A model generated the notes under the pieces. It saw nothing but the letters and a program-made list of their open reading frames with translations. It made no database searches and was not told the origin of the DNA. From assembly GCA_910587465.1 (NCBI GenBank), contig CAJUMS010000010.1, positions 1-51,569 on the forward strand: DNA of 51,569 bases, read 5' to 3'. Positions 1 to 8,421 of this stretch are shown piece by piece. Made by a program: the position numbers and the translations under genes. Every line of letters begins with the position of its first letter. Position 1 is the first letter of the stretch. The DNA is from an uncultured Oscillospiraceae bacterium. GTDB taxonomy: Bacteria; Bacillota; Clostridia; Oscillospirales; Ruminococcaceae.

Positions 1-542
1 ACCGAAAGGCGAAAGCTGAACGGAACAATAGCATGACAGGGAAAGCGGTAAGTTATCCTATACACAAGGGTGCGACTGAACCGCAACGCCAAGCAGATAT
101 GAGGATAGAACTATTGAATGTTGAATGTGAGTTTCAAGTTTCCGTTGTGTCCGGACGGAGGAACGTGTATGCAGCCGCTTAAAAGCGGTATCAACCTCCG
201 ATATGAAAACGCTGCATTTCACCCTTGTGCGGCGGGTTACCGACAATTCATATGACAAGTCAGAGAACTGATGATAAAGAAACGAAAGCATATCCGACAA
301 TCTGCATTTGCCTGCTTATTGCGCTAACCGAGGATTGCCTAAGTCGGAAAGCTCATACGAGCTATGCGTAATGCCGTTAAGGTGATAAATATTAAGCCGC
401 AAGGCAAGATAGATGACGCTGAATATCCGATATGGCAACGGAGTCTCCATAGTAGTCCGAGAAGGGTAACGCCCTTTACATGGCGAAGGGAGACAGTTAT
501 TGCGTTCTGAAATCAAAAATTGATTAGGGAGGAATACCTCAA

Positions 543-2330
543 ATGAAACCAACAATAGAGATTTTGGAGAATATCAGTAGAAATTCAAGTAAAAACAAAG
601 ACGAGATTTTCACAAGGCTGTACCGTTATTTATTAAGACCCGATTTATACTATGCCGCATATCAGAATCTTTACTCAAACAAGGGAGCGGCTACTAAGGG
701 GGTGGATAATGATACGGCAGACGGATTTAGTCAGGAAAAGATAAACAACATAATCAAATCGTTATCGGACGGCAGCTATTGCCCAAAACCAGTAAGACGA
801 ACATACATCGCAAAGAAAAATAACAGCAGTAAGAAAAGACCTCTCGGAATACCGACATTTACGGATAAACTCGTTCAGGAGGATTTAAGAATGGTGCTTG
901 AGGCGGTCTATGAACCGATTTTTTCAAATAATTCCCACGGTTTCAGACCCAAAAGGAGCTGCCATACTGCTTTAAGTTTTCTGAAAAAGGACTTTACAGG
1001 TGTTACATGGTTTATAGAGGGCGATATTAAGGGTTGCTTTGACAATATCAACCATAATGTCTTAGTTGACATCATCGGCAGAAAAATCAAGGACGCAAGA
1101 TTGTGTCAATTGATTTGGAAATTTCTTCGTGCCGGATATATGGAAAACTGGCATTATAACGCTACTTATTCCGGTTGTCCGCAGGGCGGTATTATTTCAC
1201 CGCTGCTTGCAAATATCTATCTGAATGAACTCGATAAATTTGCGGAACAAACCGCCGCTGCTTTCGGAAAAGAAAGAACTCAGCTTCATACAAAAGAATA
1301 CAACCATATTGCCGGACAGATAACGAAATACCGTAAAATACTGAAATCTGCTGTTGGAGAAGAAAAAATCGAATGTCTGAAAAAGATGAAAGAGCTGCGC
1401 AAGGTGCTTGTAAAAACCCCATGCAGGTCAGAAACCGACAAGGTGATGAAATATATCCGCTATGCGGACGATTTTCTCATAGGGGTTAAGGGCGACAGAA
1501 CGGACTGCGAGTATATTAAAAAGCAGTTTGCTGATTTTGTCGGCGGCACCCTGAAAATGGAACTGTCGGAAGAAAAGACTTTGATAACACACAGCAGCGA
1601 CCCGGCGAGATTTCTTGGCTATGATATCCGTGTAAGGCGGAATAACACCGTCAAACCGCATGGAACGCACACACAGAGAACTTTAAAAGGTAAGGTTGAG
1701 CTTAATATACCGTTCAAGGATAAAATCATGCCGTTTCTGTTTGGAAAATCAATTATCAGACAGCTTAAAGACGGTACTCTTGAACCGATAGCAAGAAAGT
1801 ATCTGTATGGCTGCACAGATTTGGAAATACTCACGGCATTTAATGCAGAGCTTAGGGGAGTATGCAATTATTATTCACTTGCAAGTAACTTTGTAAGACT
1901 GGGCTATTTCGCATATTTTATGGAGTATAGCTGTCTGAAAACACTTGCGGGCAAGCACAAGACTACGACCCGAAAAATACTGAGCAAATACAAAAGCAAC
2001 GGCAGTTGGAGTATTCCCTACAAAACAAAGGACGGTATCAAATACCGTAAATTTGCAGAATATATGAAATGCAAGAAATCGGTTAATTTTGACGAGAAAA
2101 TCATAGATTATGCCGTAATTCATGCTTGTACAAGAACTACTCTTGAAAGCAGGTTAGCGTCAAATATCTGCGAACTATGCGGCAAAACCGATGTGCCGCT
2201 TGAAATGCACCATGTGAATAAACTGAAAAATCTCAAAGGAAAAGAATTTTGGGAACTTATGATGATAGCCAAAAGGCGCAAAACAATCGCTGTATGCGAG
2301 GAATGTCATTGTAAGATACACCACCCTTGA
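543..2330 (+). CDS. ltrA: group II intron reverse transcriptase/maturase/HNH endonuclease
   Basis: Intron-encoded protein of 595 aa, close to LtrA (599 aa). It helps the intron fold and splice, nicks the target DNA and copies the intron back by reverse transcription. The RT domain covers the first two thirds, with the catalytic YADD at residues 307-310 and the upstream block GCPQGGIISPLLANIYL. A maturase (domain X) follows. The C-terminal ~50 residues form an HNH/zinc-type endonuclease (CELC, MHHVN, CEEC, then CKIHH). A GGGAGG ribosome site lies just before the ATG. There are no frameshifts and all expected motifs are present, so the intron is probably mobile as well as splicing-competent. 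Confidence 0.95.
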   Translation: MKPTIEILENISRNSSKNKDEIFTRLYRYLLRPDLYYAAYQNLYSNKGAATKGVDNDTADGFSQEKINNIIKSLSDGSYCPKPVRRTYIAKKNNSSKKRPLGIPTFTDKLVQEDLRMVLEAVYEPIFSNNSHGFRPKRSCHTALSFLKKDFTGVTWFIEGDIKGCFDNINHNVLVDIIGRKIKDARLCQLIWKFLRAGYMENWHYNATYSGCPQGGIISPLLANIYLNELDKFAEQTAAAFGKERTQLHTKEYNHIAGQITKYRKILKSAVGEEKIECLKKMKELRKVLVKTPCRSETDKVMKYIRYADDFLIGVKGDRTDCEYIKKQFADFVGGTLKMELSEEKTLITHSSDPARFLGYDIRVRRNNTVKPHGTHTQRTLKGKVELNIPFKDKIMPFLFGKSIIRQLKDGTLEPIARKYLYGCTDLEILTAFNAELRGVCNYYSLASNFVRLGYFAYFMEYSCLKTLAGKHKTTTRKILSKYKSNGSWSIPYKTKDGIKYRKFAEYMKCKKSVNFDEKIIDYAVIHACTRTTLESRLASNICELCGKTDVPLEMHHVNKLKNLKGKEFWELMMIAKRRKTIAVCEECHCKIHHP

Positions 2331-2355
2331 ATTTCGAAAATTGAGCAATAATGGC

Positions 2356-2389
2356 GAGCCGGATACATCGAGAGGTGTAAGTCCGGTTC
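2356..2389 (+). ncRNA. group II intron domain V
   Basis: A 34-nt hairpin beginning GAGCC and ending GGTTC, with the AGC catalytic triad region in its 5' strand and a GAGA-type loop. This is the catalytic core of a group II intron. Domain VI and the 3' splice site follow, up to 2450. Confidence 0.9.
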
Positions 2390-2450
2390 TGAGAGAGGTC
2401 TGGGCAAACCTGTCATGGTAACTTGATAAGGCGGCTCTTTCCTACTCTAC

Positions 2451-3806
2451 GATCTTTACCGTAATACCGCAACCATCGCCGAGAAATATTACGGCTACAA
2501 GATTTCCGTGATTGACCTCCGTAACCCTACCCGCAGCAGCGGCTACAATATGCTTTATCTCGTAAATAAATATATGGATATGTACAAGTCAGAGGGCAAA
2601 CTCGAATACAAGGCGAAGTCAGAAAAGTTCGCAAAAATAACCGCCAAGACCATAATCTCGGCGGATGGTGATACGGCAAGCATGGGTCAAAATGCCTTTT
2701 TCTATGAAGCGGCGGAGGGCTTGCTGACGGCGGTCATTCTGCTGATCGCGGAATTTTGCCCTCCCGATAAACGGCACATCATCAGTGTGTTCAAGCTGAT
2801 ACAAGACTTGCTTGCTCCCTCGGGAACAAAAGGTGTATCACGGTTTCAAATGCTGATCGACAAGCTACCAAGCGAGCATAAGGCTCGTTGGTTTGCGGGT
2901 GCAGCGCTCAACTCGTCCGATCAGGCTATGGCAAGCGTTATGTCGACTGCCCTGTCAAGGTTGAACTCGTTCATTGATTCCGAGCTGGAACAGATTTTGT
3001 GTTTTGACACCTCGATAGACGTTGAGGAATTTTGTAATCATAAATCAGCAATATATCTTGTCTTGCCAGAGGAGGATTCGACGAAACATTTTCTCATTTC
3101 TCTGATTTTTCAGCAGCTCTACCGCGAGATATTGACAGTTGCCGATGAGAAAGGCGGACAACTCGACAAGCGAGTAATGTTCTATATGGATGAAATCGGG
3201 ACGTTGCCTAAAATAGACGGCTTGGAAATGATATTCTCCGCTTCACGCTCCCGAAAGGTTTCCATTGTGGCAATCATTCAATCGCTTGCCCAATTCGAGA
3301 AAACCTACGGCAAAGAGGGGGCGGAGATCATCGTGGACAACTGCCAATGCACTCTGTTCGGAGCGTTCGCGCCGAACTCAAAAACCGCCGAGGCGATGTC
3401 CCAAAACCTCGGCAAGCAGACCGTTCTCAGCGGAACGGTGACACGATCAAGCGGCAGAGACGGCAGCAATAGACAACTTCAAATGATTGAGCGCCCGCTT
3501 ATGACCGTGGACGAGCTTAAATCCATGCCGAAAGGTCACTTCATTGTAATGAAAACGGGTTGTCACCCGATGAAAACTCGGCTCAAGCTGTTCTTTAAGT
3601 GGGACATTCAGTTTGAGAATGCTTACTCAATTGAGGAAAAATCCGAGCGCAAGGTGCAGTATGCGGACAGTCGTGAAGTCGAATCAGCAGTGTTGGAGAG
3701 GTTTCCGCCAAAGCCCGTGCCTATCGAGTTTGCGAGAGAGTTTGAAGATGTGAGTACAGAGGAAATCATATCAAAAAAGCACACTCCTAAAACTCGTAAA
3801 AGGTAA
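2451..3806 (+). CDS. VirD4/TraG-family type IV coupling protein, 3' exon
   Basis: The membrane ATPase that brings relaxase-bound DNA to a type IV secretion channel during conjugation. Only the part after the intron is in the window. The frame is open from the first exon base (DLYRNTATIAEKYYGY...), giving 451 residues. The Walker B region is visible (FYMDEIGTLPKIDG), followed by the typical SRSRKVSIVAIIQSLAQ and QCTLFGAF segments. An internal GTG at 2508 could be mistaken for a start, but homology to the family continues upstream into the exon edge. The Walker A half must lie before the window. The gene works only if the intron splices. It marks this locus as an integrative conjugative element. 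Confidence 0.85.
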   Translation, partial: DLYRNTATIAEKYYGYKISVIDLRNPTRSSGYNMLYLVNKYMDMYKSEGKLEYKAKSEKFAKITAKTIISADGDTASMGQNAFFYEAAEGLLTAVILLIAEFCPPDKRHIISVFKLIQDLLAPSGTKGVSRFQMLIDKLPSEHKARWFAGAALNSSDQAMASVMSTALSRLNSFIDSELEQILCFDTSIDVEEFCNHKSAIYLVLPEEDSTKHFLISLIFQQLYREILTVADEKGGQLDKRVMFYMDEIGTLPKIDGLEMIFSASRSRKVSIVAIIQSLAQFEKTYGKEGAEIIVDNCQCTLFGAFAPNSKTAEAMSQNLGKQTVLSGTVTRSSGRDGSNRQLQMIERPLMTVDELKSMPKGHFIVMKTGCHPMKTRLKLFFKWDIQFENAYSIEEKSERKVQYADSREVESAVLERFPPKPVPIEFAREFEDVSTEEIISKKHTPKTRKR

Positions 3807-3886
3807 TATATTATGGTTCTATTTAGAGGGTATTTGTTGTCTGCCAAGCAAAACACAAAAACTTGACAAGTAAAATACAAAAAACA

Positions 3887-3915
3887 AGCCGCCGAAAAGA
3901 GGGAAATCGGCGGCT
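3887..3915 (-). terminator. intrinsic terminator after the methyltransferase gene
   Basis: A 9-bp perfect inverted repeat (AGCCGCCGA / TCGGCGGCT) with an 11-nt loop. On the minus strand it is followed by a T-rich run. It is the likely end of the rightmost prophage transcript, which suggests that the prophage end lies below 3887. Confidence 0.6.
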
Positions 3916-4059
3916 AAAACATTGCAGAAATGGCTTTACAAAGCGATTTCAGAGAGATAACAAAAAAGAAAGCAGCAACTTTAACATTGATAAAATGTCA
4001 AAGTCAATAATTTTGAAGCGGTTTGTGCACCCTGCACAATTTCAACAATTTAACAGCGC

Positions 4060-4992
4060 TTAAAAATCACGCGGCAGAAACCCGAGGATATGCGAGATAA
4101 CGTCGACAGTCCAGCCATTTCCGAGACACTTGTAGCGCTGAGCGTTGGAAACACAGTCGGTATAGCCGTCGGGCAGGGTCTGCAGGCGTTCGCACTCGAC
4201 GGGAGAGAGCTTGCGTATCAGATAATCGCCGTCCGGCAGATCGATCTTGTACAGCCCCGTTCCCGATCCCTGCCCGCCGCGTCCTGTGGACAGCGCGACG
4301 GACTTCCCGCGGACGGAGTACACCCTGTGCGCCTGCCCCGTGCTGCCTATGTCACCTATCCGTACCGGCTCGGCAATCATGGTGCGCTGATGGCGCTCAA
4401 GAGTATTTTTCAGCGTCGCGCCCGCGTAATTTGCGGTCAGACAGTAGGATTTTCCCGTCCATGGAATGGCGTTGTCAATAATGTCTGCGAGCATTATACC
4501 CTTGTCGGCGGGCTGCACAACGCCAGGAATATTCGTCCAGTAGCACCGTTTTCGCGTCTGAGCGGAAACAAGCGCGGAGTTTATCATTATCGGCTGCACG
4601 CCCAGCTCGCGGCTTATAGCTTCCTTTATCCGCTTATGTATCGAAAAATTATTTTCGTACAGAAACCACCGCGCTCCGCTTTCGCGAAGCGCCCGAACAT
4701 ATTCGGTAAAAAGCCGCCAGCCCTCGCCGCCAACCTCGGTCTCCCGTCCCCTTTTTGCGATAGACCAGTATGTACATGGAGAGCCGCCCATCAGCAGGTC
4801 GTACCCCTTGAATTGCGTGAAATCACCCTCGAAAACGTCGCCGAAGCGCCGTATCGAGGGATAATTTTTCTCGCTTATTTTTATGGCATACTTGTCAATT
4901 TCAAAGGCGGCATAATCCTCAACGGCAATATTCGCGCGTTCAAGAGCGGCGCGTCCGCAGGAAATACCGTCAAATAAACTTAAAATTTTCAT
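4060..4992 (-). CDS. C5-cytosine DNA methyltransferase
   Basis: Transfers a methyl group from S-adenosylmethionine to cytosine C5 in DNA. Of 310 residues: motif I FDGISCG is at the N-terminus, the catalytic Pro-Cys motif (GGSPCTYWS, Cys73) follows, then ENN at 113-115 in place of the usual ENV, QTRKR at 145-149, and a C-terminal GNGWTVDVI motif X. The ENN variant is common in phage-type enzymes. The start overlaps the stop of the upstream HTH gene (ATGA). It probably protects phage DNA from host restriction. No cognate endonuclease is nearby. The target sequence cannot be told from the sequence. Confidence 0.9.
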   Translation of the reverse strand: MKILSLFDGISCGRAALERANIAVEDYAAFEIDKYAIKISEKNYPSIRRFGDVFEGDFTQFKGYDLLMGGSPCTYWSIAKRGRETEVGGEGWRLFTEYVRALRESGARWFLYENNFSIHKRIKEAISRELGVQPIMINSALVSAQTRKRCYWTNIPGVVQPADKGIMLADIIDNAIPWTGKSYCLTANYAGATLKNTLERHQRTMIAEPVRIGDIGSTGQAHRVYSVRGKSVALSTGRGGQGSGTGLYKIDLPDGDYLIRKLSPVECERLQTLPDGYTDCVSNAQRYKCLGNGWTVDVISHILGFLPRDF

Positions 4993-5201
4993 TTCTCCCC
5001 GCCCCCTTCAAAAATTAAAACGTCGTTCAAACTGCATTTTAACGCCATTAAAATTCGGTTTAAATAATCGAGTTTTATAAAATCGGCGTTGTTGTTGCAT
5101 AAATCGCATATGGTCGAGGGGCGTATCCTTGTCAGCTTGGCAAGCTCCGCCTGCGTCATGTTTCTGCGCTCAAGAAGCGGGCGCAGGTTGATGTTGATCA
5201 T
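4989..5201 (-). CDS. small XRE-family helix-turn-helix protein
   Basis: A 70-aa protein that is almost entirely a Cro/CI-type HTH (LLERRNMTQAELAKLTRIRPSTICDLCNN). A GGAGG site precedes the ATG. It overlaps the methyltransferase start by 4 nt, so the two are co-translated. A probable role is control of methyltransferase expression, as with restriction-system C proteins or Mu Com, but this is inferred only from position. Confidence 0.8.
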   Translation of the reverse strand: MININLRPLLERRNMTQAELAKLTRIRPSTICDLCNNNADFIKLDYLNRILMALKCSLNDVLIFEGGGEK

Positions 5202-5280
5202 GTTTACCTCCGATTTATTTTGTTTGCGTCGTAGAACGTAACAAAATCCGTTATTTACTTCGTAAAAAAAATAAACCGAA

Positions 5281-6030
5281 TCAATAATTCGTAATTATCA
5301 GCTCCTTGAATTTACCGCCCGCGAGATTATTGCCGCGTTCGATGGCTTCAATTTTAAAGTCCTTATACAACCCGCGGACAAAATCATCGTCGTTGTAGGA
5401 CAGCAGAAATTTCCCCTTTATATTCGCCAGAGTGTCGCGAAGCCTTATATGGTCGGATTCTGCGAATGGAACGTCATAATATTTTTCGGTGGAATGATAG
5501 GGCGGATCGCAGTAAAAAAGCGCCGTCGGGCGGTCATAAACCTTGATGAGATTTTCAAAATCCTTATGCTCGATCACCACCGAGGACTTCATCAGCCGCG
5601 CCTGAACGTCGGACAAATAGTTTATTGCATTTTCAAGATTTTTTCGGTTACAGCTATAAGTCCTGCCGTCTGCTCCAAACGATATCTTCATGCGCAGGAA
5701 ATATCGCGCGGCTCGCTGAATATCGGTCAGCCCGCGCATATTGAGCTGAGCAGCAGCGTCCTCGAAAAACTCACGCGCGTTGCAGTAACCGTCAAGCTCA
5801 CGCTGAAGTTCCTCAGCGTGGTATTTTATGCAGCGCATAAGATTGACAAGCTGCCCGTCCGCGTCGTTGTAGACCTCAAGCGGCGCGTGGCGGTCTTTGT
5901 AGAAAAGAACCCAGCCCGCGCCGCCGAAAACCTCAATGTAGCGGTCGAACGTTCCATCCGCGGGGAAGCGCTCGCAGATGTGCTTTCTCAACAACTTTTT
6001 TCCTCCGATTCTTGTTATCGGACTGTTCAT
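5281..6030 (-). CDS. DNA adenine-N6 methyltransferase (Dam/D12 class)
   Basis: Methylates adenine N6 using S-adenosylmethionine. 249 aa from an ATG placed 9 nt after an AAGGAG site; a longer frame to 6054 lacks such spacing. The SAM-binding motif FGGAGW is at residues 35-40, the catalytic DPPY at 175-178, and the family's N-terminal IGGKK loop is present. Length and motif order fit the D12 class. With the cytosine enzyme it forms a modification block at the prophage right end. Confidence 0.92.
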   Translation of the reverse strand: MNSPITRIGGKKLLRKHICERFPADGTFDRYIEVFGGAGWVLFYKDRHAPLEVYNDADGQLVNLMRCIKYHAEELQRELDGYCNAREFFEDAAAQLNMRGLTDIQRAARYFLRMKISFGADGRTYSCNRKNLENAINYLSDVQARLMKSSVVIEHKDFENLIKVYDRPTALFYCDPPYHSTEKYYDVPFAESDHIRLRDTLANIKGKFLLSYNDDDFVRGLYKDFKIEAIERGNNLAGGKFKELIITNY

Positions 6031-6079
6031 ATACATCAACTCCTTAAAAATCAAGCGGGGCTGTGTGCCCCGCCGTTAT

Positions 6080-6784
6080 TTACTTTTCCACTTCAACAAT
6101 AAACCCGTCAAAGCCTTTTTGCTTAGCCTGCGCAAGATAATTCAGAGCGTTCTGTCTGCTTGCGAACGCGCCTATCTGAACGCGATACAGCCCGTTTGAG
6201 GTTTGCGCTATAAAGCCGCTGAATCCCTTTTTGGCAGCCTGCTTTAGGTAGCTTTCCGCGTTAGCCCTGACGGAAAACGCTCCTATCTGGACGCGGTAGA
6301 GCTTGCTTGCCGCGGCTTTTTCGGCGGTGATCCGCTGCTTCAGCTCCGCCCAGCGGGTCTTTTCAACGTAATACATTGGGCAGTGCTTACCTGTCAGATC
6401 GTAGTGCCGGACGACGTTGTTGCTGTCAATGCCGTACTTTTTCATAAGATACGGAACAAGCTCCGCCAGCGTCGCTATCGACTGCTCGGTGAACTTTCCG
6501 GTTGTATCGGGGTGGCAGACCTCAATATGTATCACGTTCTTGTTGTTTCCCGTTGCGGCGTAAGCCTGCTCGTTGTCGGGAAGGCAGCGTATAAGCTCGC
6601 CCTGCATTCCCACGACATACTGACTGCTGGTTTCCGCGTTCGGATTCGCCGTGAAAAACAGCGCGAGCCTGTCCGCGCTCGCCCCAGCGTCGCCCGTATA
6701 GTGGACGCATATCTTCTTCGGTGTTGAAGCCTTGCCGGGGCGGTTGTATTTGCCCTCGGGTATAATCTTATCGATTATCGTCAT
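6080..6784 (-). CDS. endolysin: N-acetylmuramoyl-L-alanine amidase with two SPOR repeats
   Basis: Cuts the amide bond between muramic acid and the stem peptide during lysis. The N-terminal Amidase_2 domain (about 1-155) has the zinc ligands His28 (VHYTGD), His127 (RHYDLTG) and Cys135. The C-terminus has two near-identical SPOR-type repeats, each beginning with LYRVQIGAF, which bind cell wall. The ATG at 6784 is preferred over 6793 because the AAAGGA site is 8 nt away. It overlaps the holin gene upstream. There is no signal peptide, so export relies on the holin. Confidence 0.93.
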   Translation of the reverse strand: MTIIDKIIPEGKYNRPGKASTPKKICVHYTGDAGASADRLALFFTANPNAETSSQYVVGMQGELIRCLPDNEQAYAATGNNKNVIHIEVCHPDTTGKFTEQSIATLAELVPYLMKKYGIDSNNVVRHYDLTGKHCPMYYVEKTRWAELKQRITAEKAAASKLYRVQIGAFSVRANAESYLKQAAKKGFSGFIAQTSNGLYRVQIGAFASRQNALNYLAQAKQKGFDGFIVEVEK

Positions 6785-7181
6785 GGTCGTCATCCTTTCT
6801 GAGCTGCTCCAGAATGTCCTTCAGCTTCTTGGGTATCGGCAGCCCGAGCTTTGCGGCGTTTTCAAGGATAGATATTCCCTCGTTTGCCGCGAAAAAGAGT
6901 ATCACCGCCGTCATCAGCGCCGAGCCCGTGCCGATTATGTAAGTGTCAATGAGATGCCCCACCGCGATGATAACCAGCACCATCAGCTTCTTGACAAGCC
7001 CCCTGAAGCCTACCTCCGAGGACAGCGCCTTCGCCGCAATCCCGCACAAAATTCCCGTGATATAATCCAGCGCCATAAGCGCTGTTATCGCGATAAACAA
7101 TCCCGTTATCTCGCCGTAAAGAAAGCCTACAACAGCGCCCACCGCGCCGCTTAACGTTTTAATAATTGTGTCAAACCTCAT
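6768..7181 (-). CDS. phage holin (toxin secretion/phage lysis holin family)
   Basis: Makes the membrane lesion that lets the amidase reach the wall. 137 aa from the ATG after CGGAGG; the frame extends upstream to 7199 but without a ribosome site. Three hydrophobic segments are visible (about residues 10-50, 70-90 and 90-110), with a charged C-terminus (KDDDHDDNR). It fits the holin_4 family by pattern. It lies directly before the amidase, with overlap. Confidence 0.88.
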   Translation of the reverse strand: MRFDTIIKTLSGAVGAVVGFLYGEITGLFIAITALMALDYITGILCGIAAKALSSEVGFRGLVKKLMVLVIIAVGHLIDTYIIGTGSALMTAVILFFAANEGISILENAAKLGLPIPKKLKDILEQLRKDDDHDDNR

Positions 7182-7201
7182 TTTAAAACCTCCGTTCAAT
7201 T

Positions 7202-7249
7202 TTACATTATTGCCGCGCCGATCAGCGCAGCTATTATTGTGCTGTCCAT
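7202..7249 (-). CDS. possible 15-aa hydrophobic peptide
   Basis: An ATG preceded by AAAGGA at about 10 nt opens a frame of only 15 codons (MDSTIIAALIGAAIM). Its start resembles that of small membrane proteins often found before phage holins, here cut short by a stop. It could be a remnant or a real micropeptide. Nothing beyond ribosome site and composition supports it. Confidence 0.25.
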   Translation of the reverse strand: MDSTIIAALIGAAIM

Positions 7250-7326
7250 AAAATCATATCCTTTTGTCCACTTTGAAGGTTATCATAAATCAAGCAGTGA
7301 TGCTTTTGGGCATCCTCAAACGCATA

Positions 7327-8328
7327 CTAATCCCCTGTCTCCGATGGAACTTTGAACGAATAAACAGTAACATAAGCATTGCGCCCGACGAGTTCGGGAT
7401 TGGGGTGTATACAACGCATTTGCCATCTTAAACCATATCTTCTGAAGGTAATTTCCAAAACACCCGGACCAATCGCAGAAGTATCCAAAGGGACTATAGT
7501 TATATCACTGGTTGTTCGTCCTGACTTTAAAACATGAATCGTAATATCTCCATAAACATGAGCATACGCAATATGAAATTGCACTTTGGATTCAACTACA
7601 ATATCGACCCATTCAGAACCTTCCGATGTATTATTCGCAGCTATCGGCACAGTGTAAGTCCTGATACAGGCAAGGTTCATACGTCTCATCAATTCAAATA
7701 ATCCATTTAAATTCAGATATGCATCTATGGACATTGCTTCATTGTTATTTGAAATAATTGCGTCAATTTCATCATTTGTAACAGGACGAAGTCCTGATAT
7801 TTGTTCAATCTCGCTTTGCAGCGCGGATATATCGGCGTTCTGCGTCTGCTGCTCCGCTTGTATAGCCGAGATATCCGCAGCATTCGCCTTTATTTCAGAG
7901 TTCATCGCCGCGGCGCTATTCTCGTGACCGTCTATCCAGTCGGCTATCTCCCTGAGCGTGTCGAAGTCTTCGGGAGCTTTCGCCACAACCTCCGCGATTT
8001 TCTCCGTCACTATCCCATCAACTTCCGCTTCAGTTATGCCGCCGCCCTCTTCTGAAGCCGGCGGCATGCTAAAATTTACCTCCGAGCTTGTTCCCGTCAG
8101 CTCCGCTCTGCCGCCGTTCCCCAGAAGATACACCGTGCCGTTTGTATCGGGCAAGCCGCGCGAAGCTCCCGCTTTTATCTCTATCACTCCGTCCGCATAG
8201 GGAGTTACCCCTGCTTTCGCCGAAGCGTACAGCGGAGCGTCCGTATTGTTCACTATCAGCGCGTTCAAGCCGCCCAGCTCGTCTACTCGAAGCTCCGCGC
8301 CTGTTAATGTTACCGTTTTTGTTGCCAT
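7327..8328 (-). CDS. tail fibre / receptor-binding protein with central coiled coil
   Basis: 333 aa. A small N-terminal beta domain (1-100) is followed by a glycine/alanine-rich linker, a short segment typical of tail fibres (APEDFDTLREIADWIDGH), and a heptad coiled coil rich in A, I, S and Q (about 135-180). The C-terminal globular domain (190-333) has no motif I recognise. A trimeric fibre is likely. Position between the tail tip genes and lysis genes fits host recognition. Confidence 0.7.
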   Translation of the reverse strand: MATKTVTLTGAELRVDELGGLNALIVNNTDAPLYASAKAGVTPYADGVIEIKAGASRGLPDTNGTVYLLGNGGRAELTGTSSEVNFSMPPASEEGGGITEAEVDGIVTEKIAEVVAKAPEDFDTLREIADWIDGHENSAAAMNSEIKANAADISAIQAEQQTQNADISALQSEIEQISGLRPVTNDEIDAIISNNNEAMSIDAYLNLNGLFELMRRMNLACIRTYTVPIAANNTSEGSEWVDIVVESKVQFHIAYAHVYGDITIHVLKSGRTTSDITIVPLDTSAIGPGVLEITFRRYGLRWQMRCIHPNPELVGRNAYVTVYSFKVPSETGD

Positions 8329-8421
8329 TGAATTTCCTCCTTATTTTATTCAGGGAAATATCTCCCCCGATTCAGCATACACCATTTTGCACTGCATTTT
8401 ACTGCAAAGTATGAGCCGTGT

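Larger units (their letters stand above)
1..2450 (+). mobile_element. LtrB-type group II intron, 5' end outside window
   Basis: A self-splicing retroelement lying inside the VirD4/TraG gene. Bases 1-540 match, from memory, the domain I-III layout of Lactococcus Ll.LtrB in order and spacing, including the conserved stretch just before the protein start (about 520-545). The window opens inside domain I, so the 5' splice site is missing; I estimate about 100 bases are lost. The protein is encoded in domain IV (543-2330), domain V is at 2356-2389, and the 3' end (ending CCTACTCTAC) is at 2450. After it the reading frame of the host gene resumes directly. Domains V and VI and the protein look intact, so splicing is plausible. 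Confidence 0.9.

Noticed and set aside
70..74. GTGCG at position 70 as the 5' end of the group II intron
   Set aside because: GTGYG is the 5' consensus, but bases 1-69 already fit the domain I sequence of LtrB-type introns and do not encode the expected VirD4 5' exon. The real 5' end is upstream of the window.
2508..2510. GTG as a start for an independent VirD4 gene
   Set aside because: The frame is open back to the intron edge and continues family-like sequence (DLYRNTATIAEKYYGY). No good ribosome site. It is the 3' exon of a split gene.
4090..4977. Long plus-strand frame (295 codons) opposite the cytosine methyltransferase
   Set aside because: It lies wholly antisense to a gene with all expected motifs, has no ribosome site of note and no recognisable domain. 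It is a shadow of the GC-rich codon pattern.
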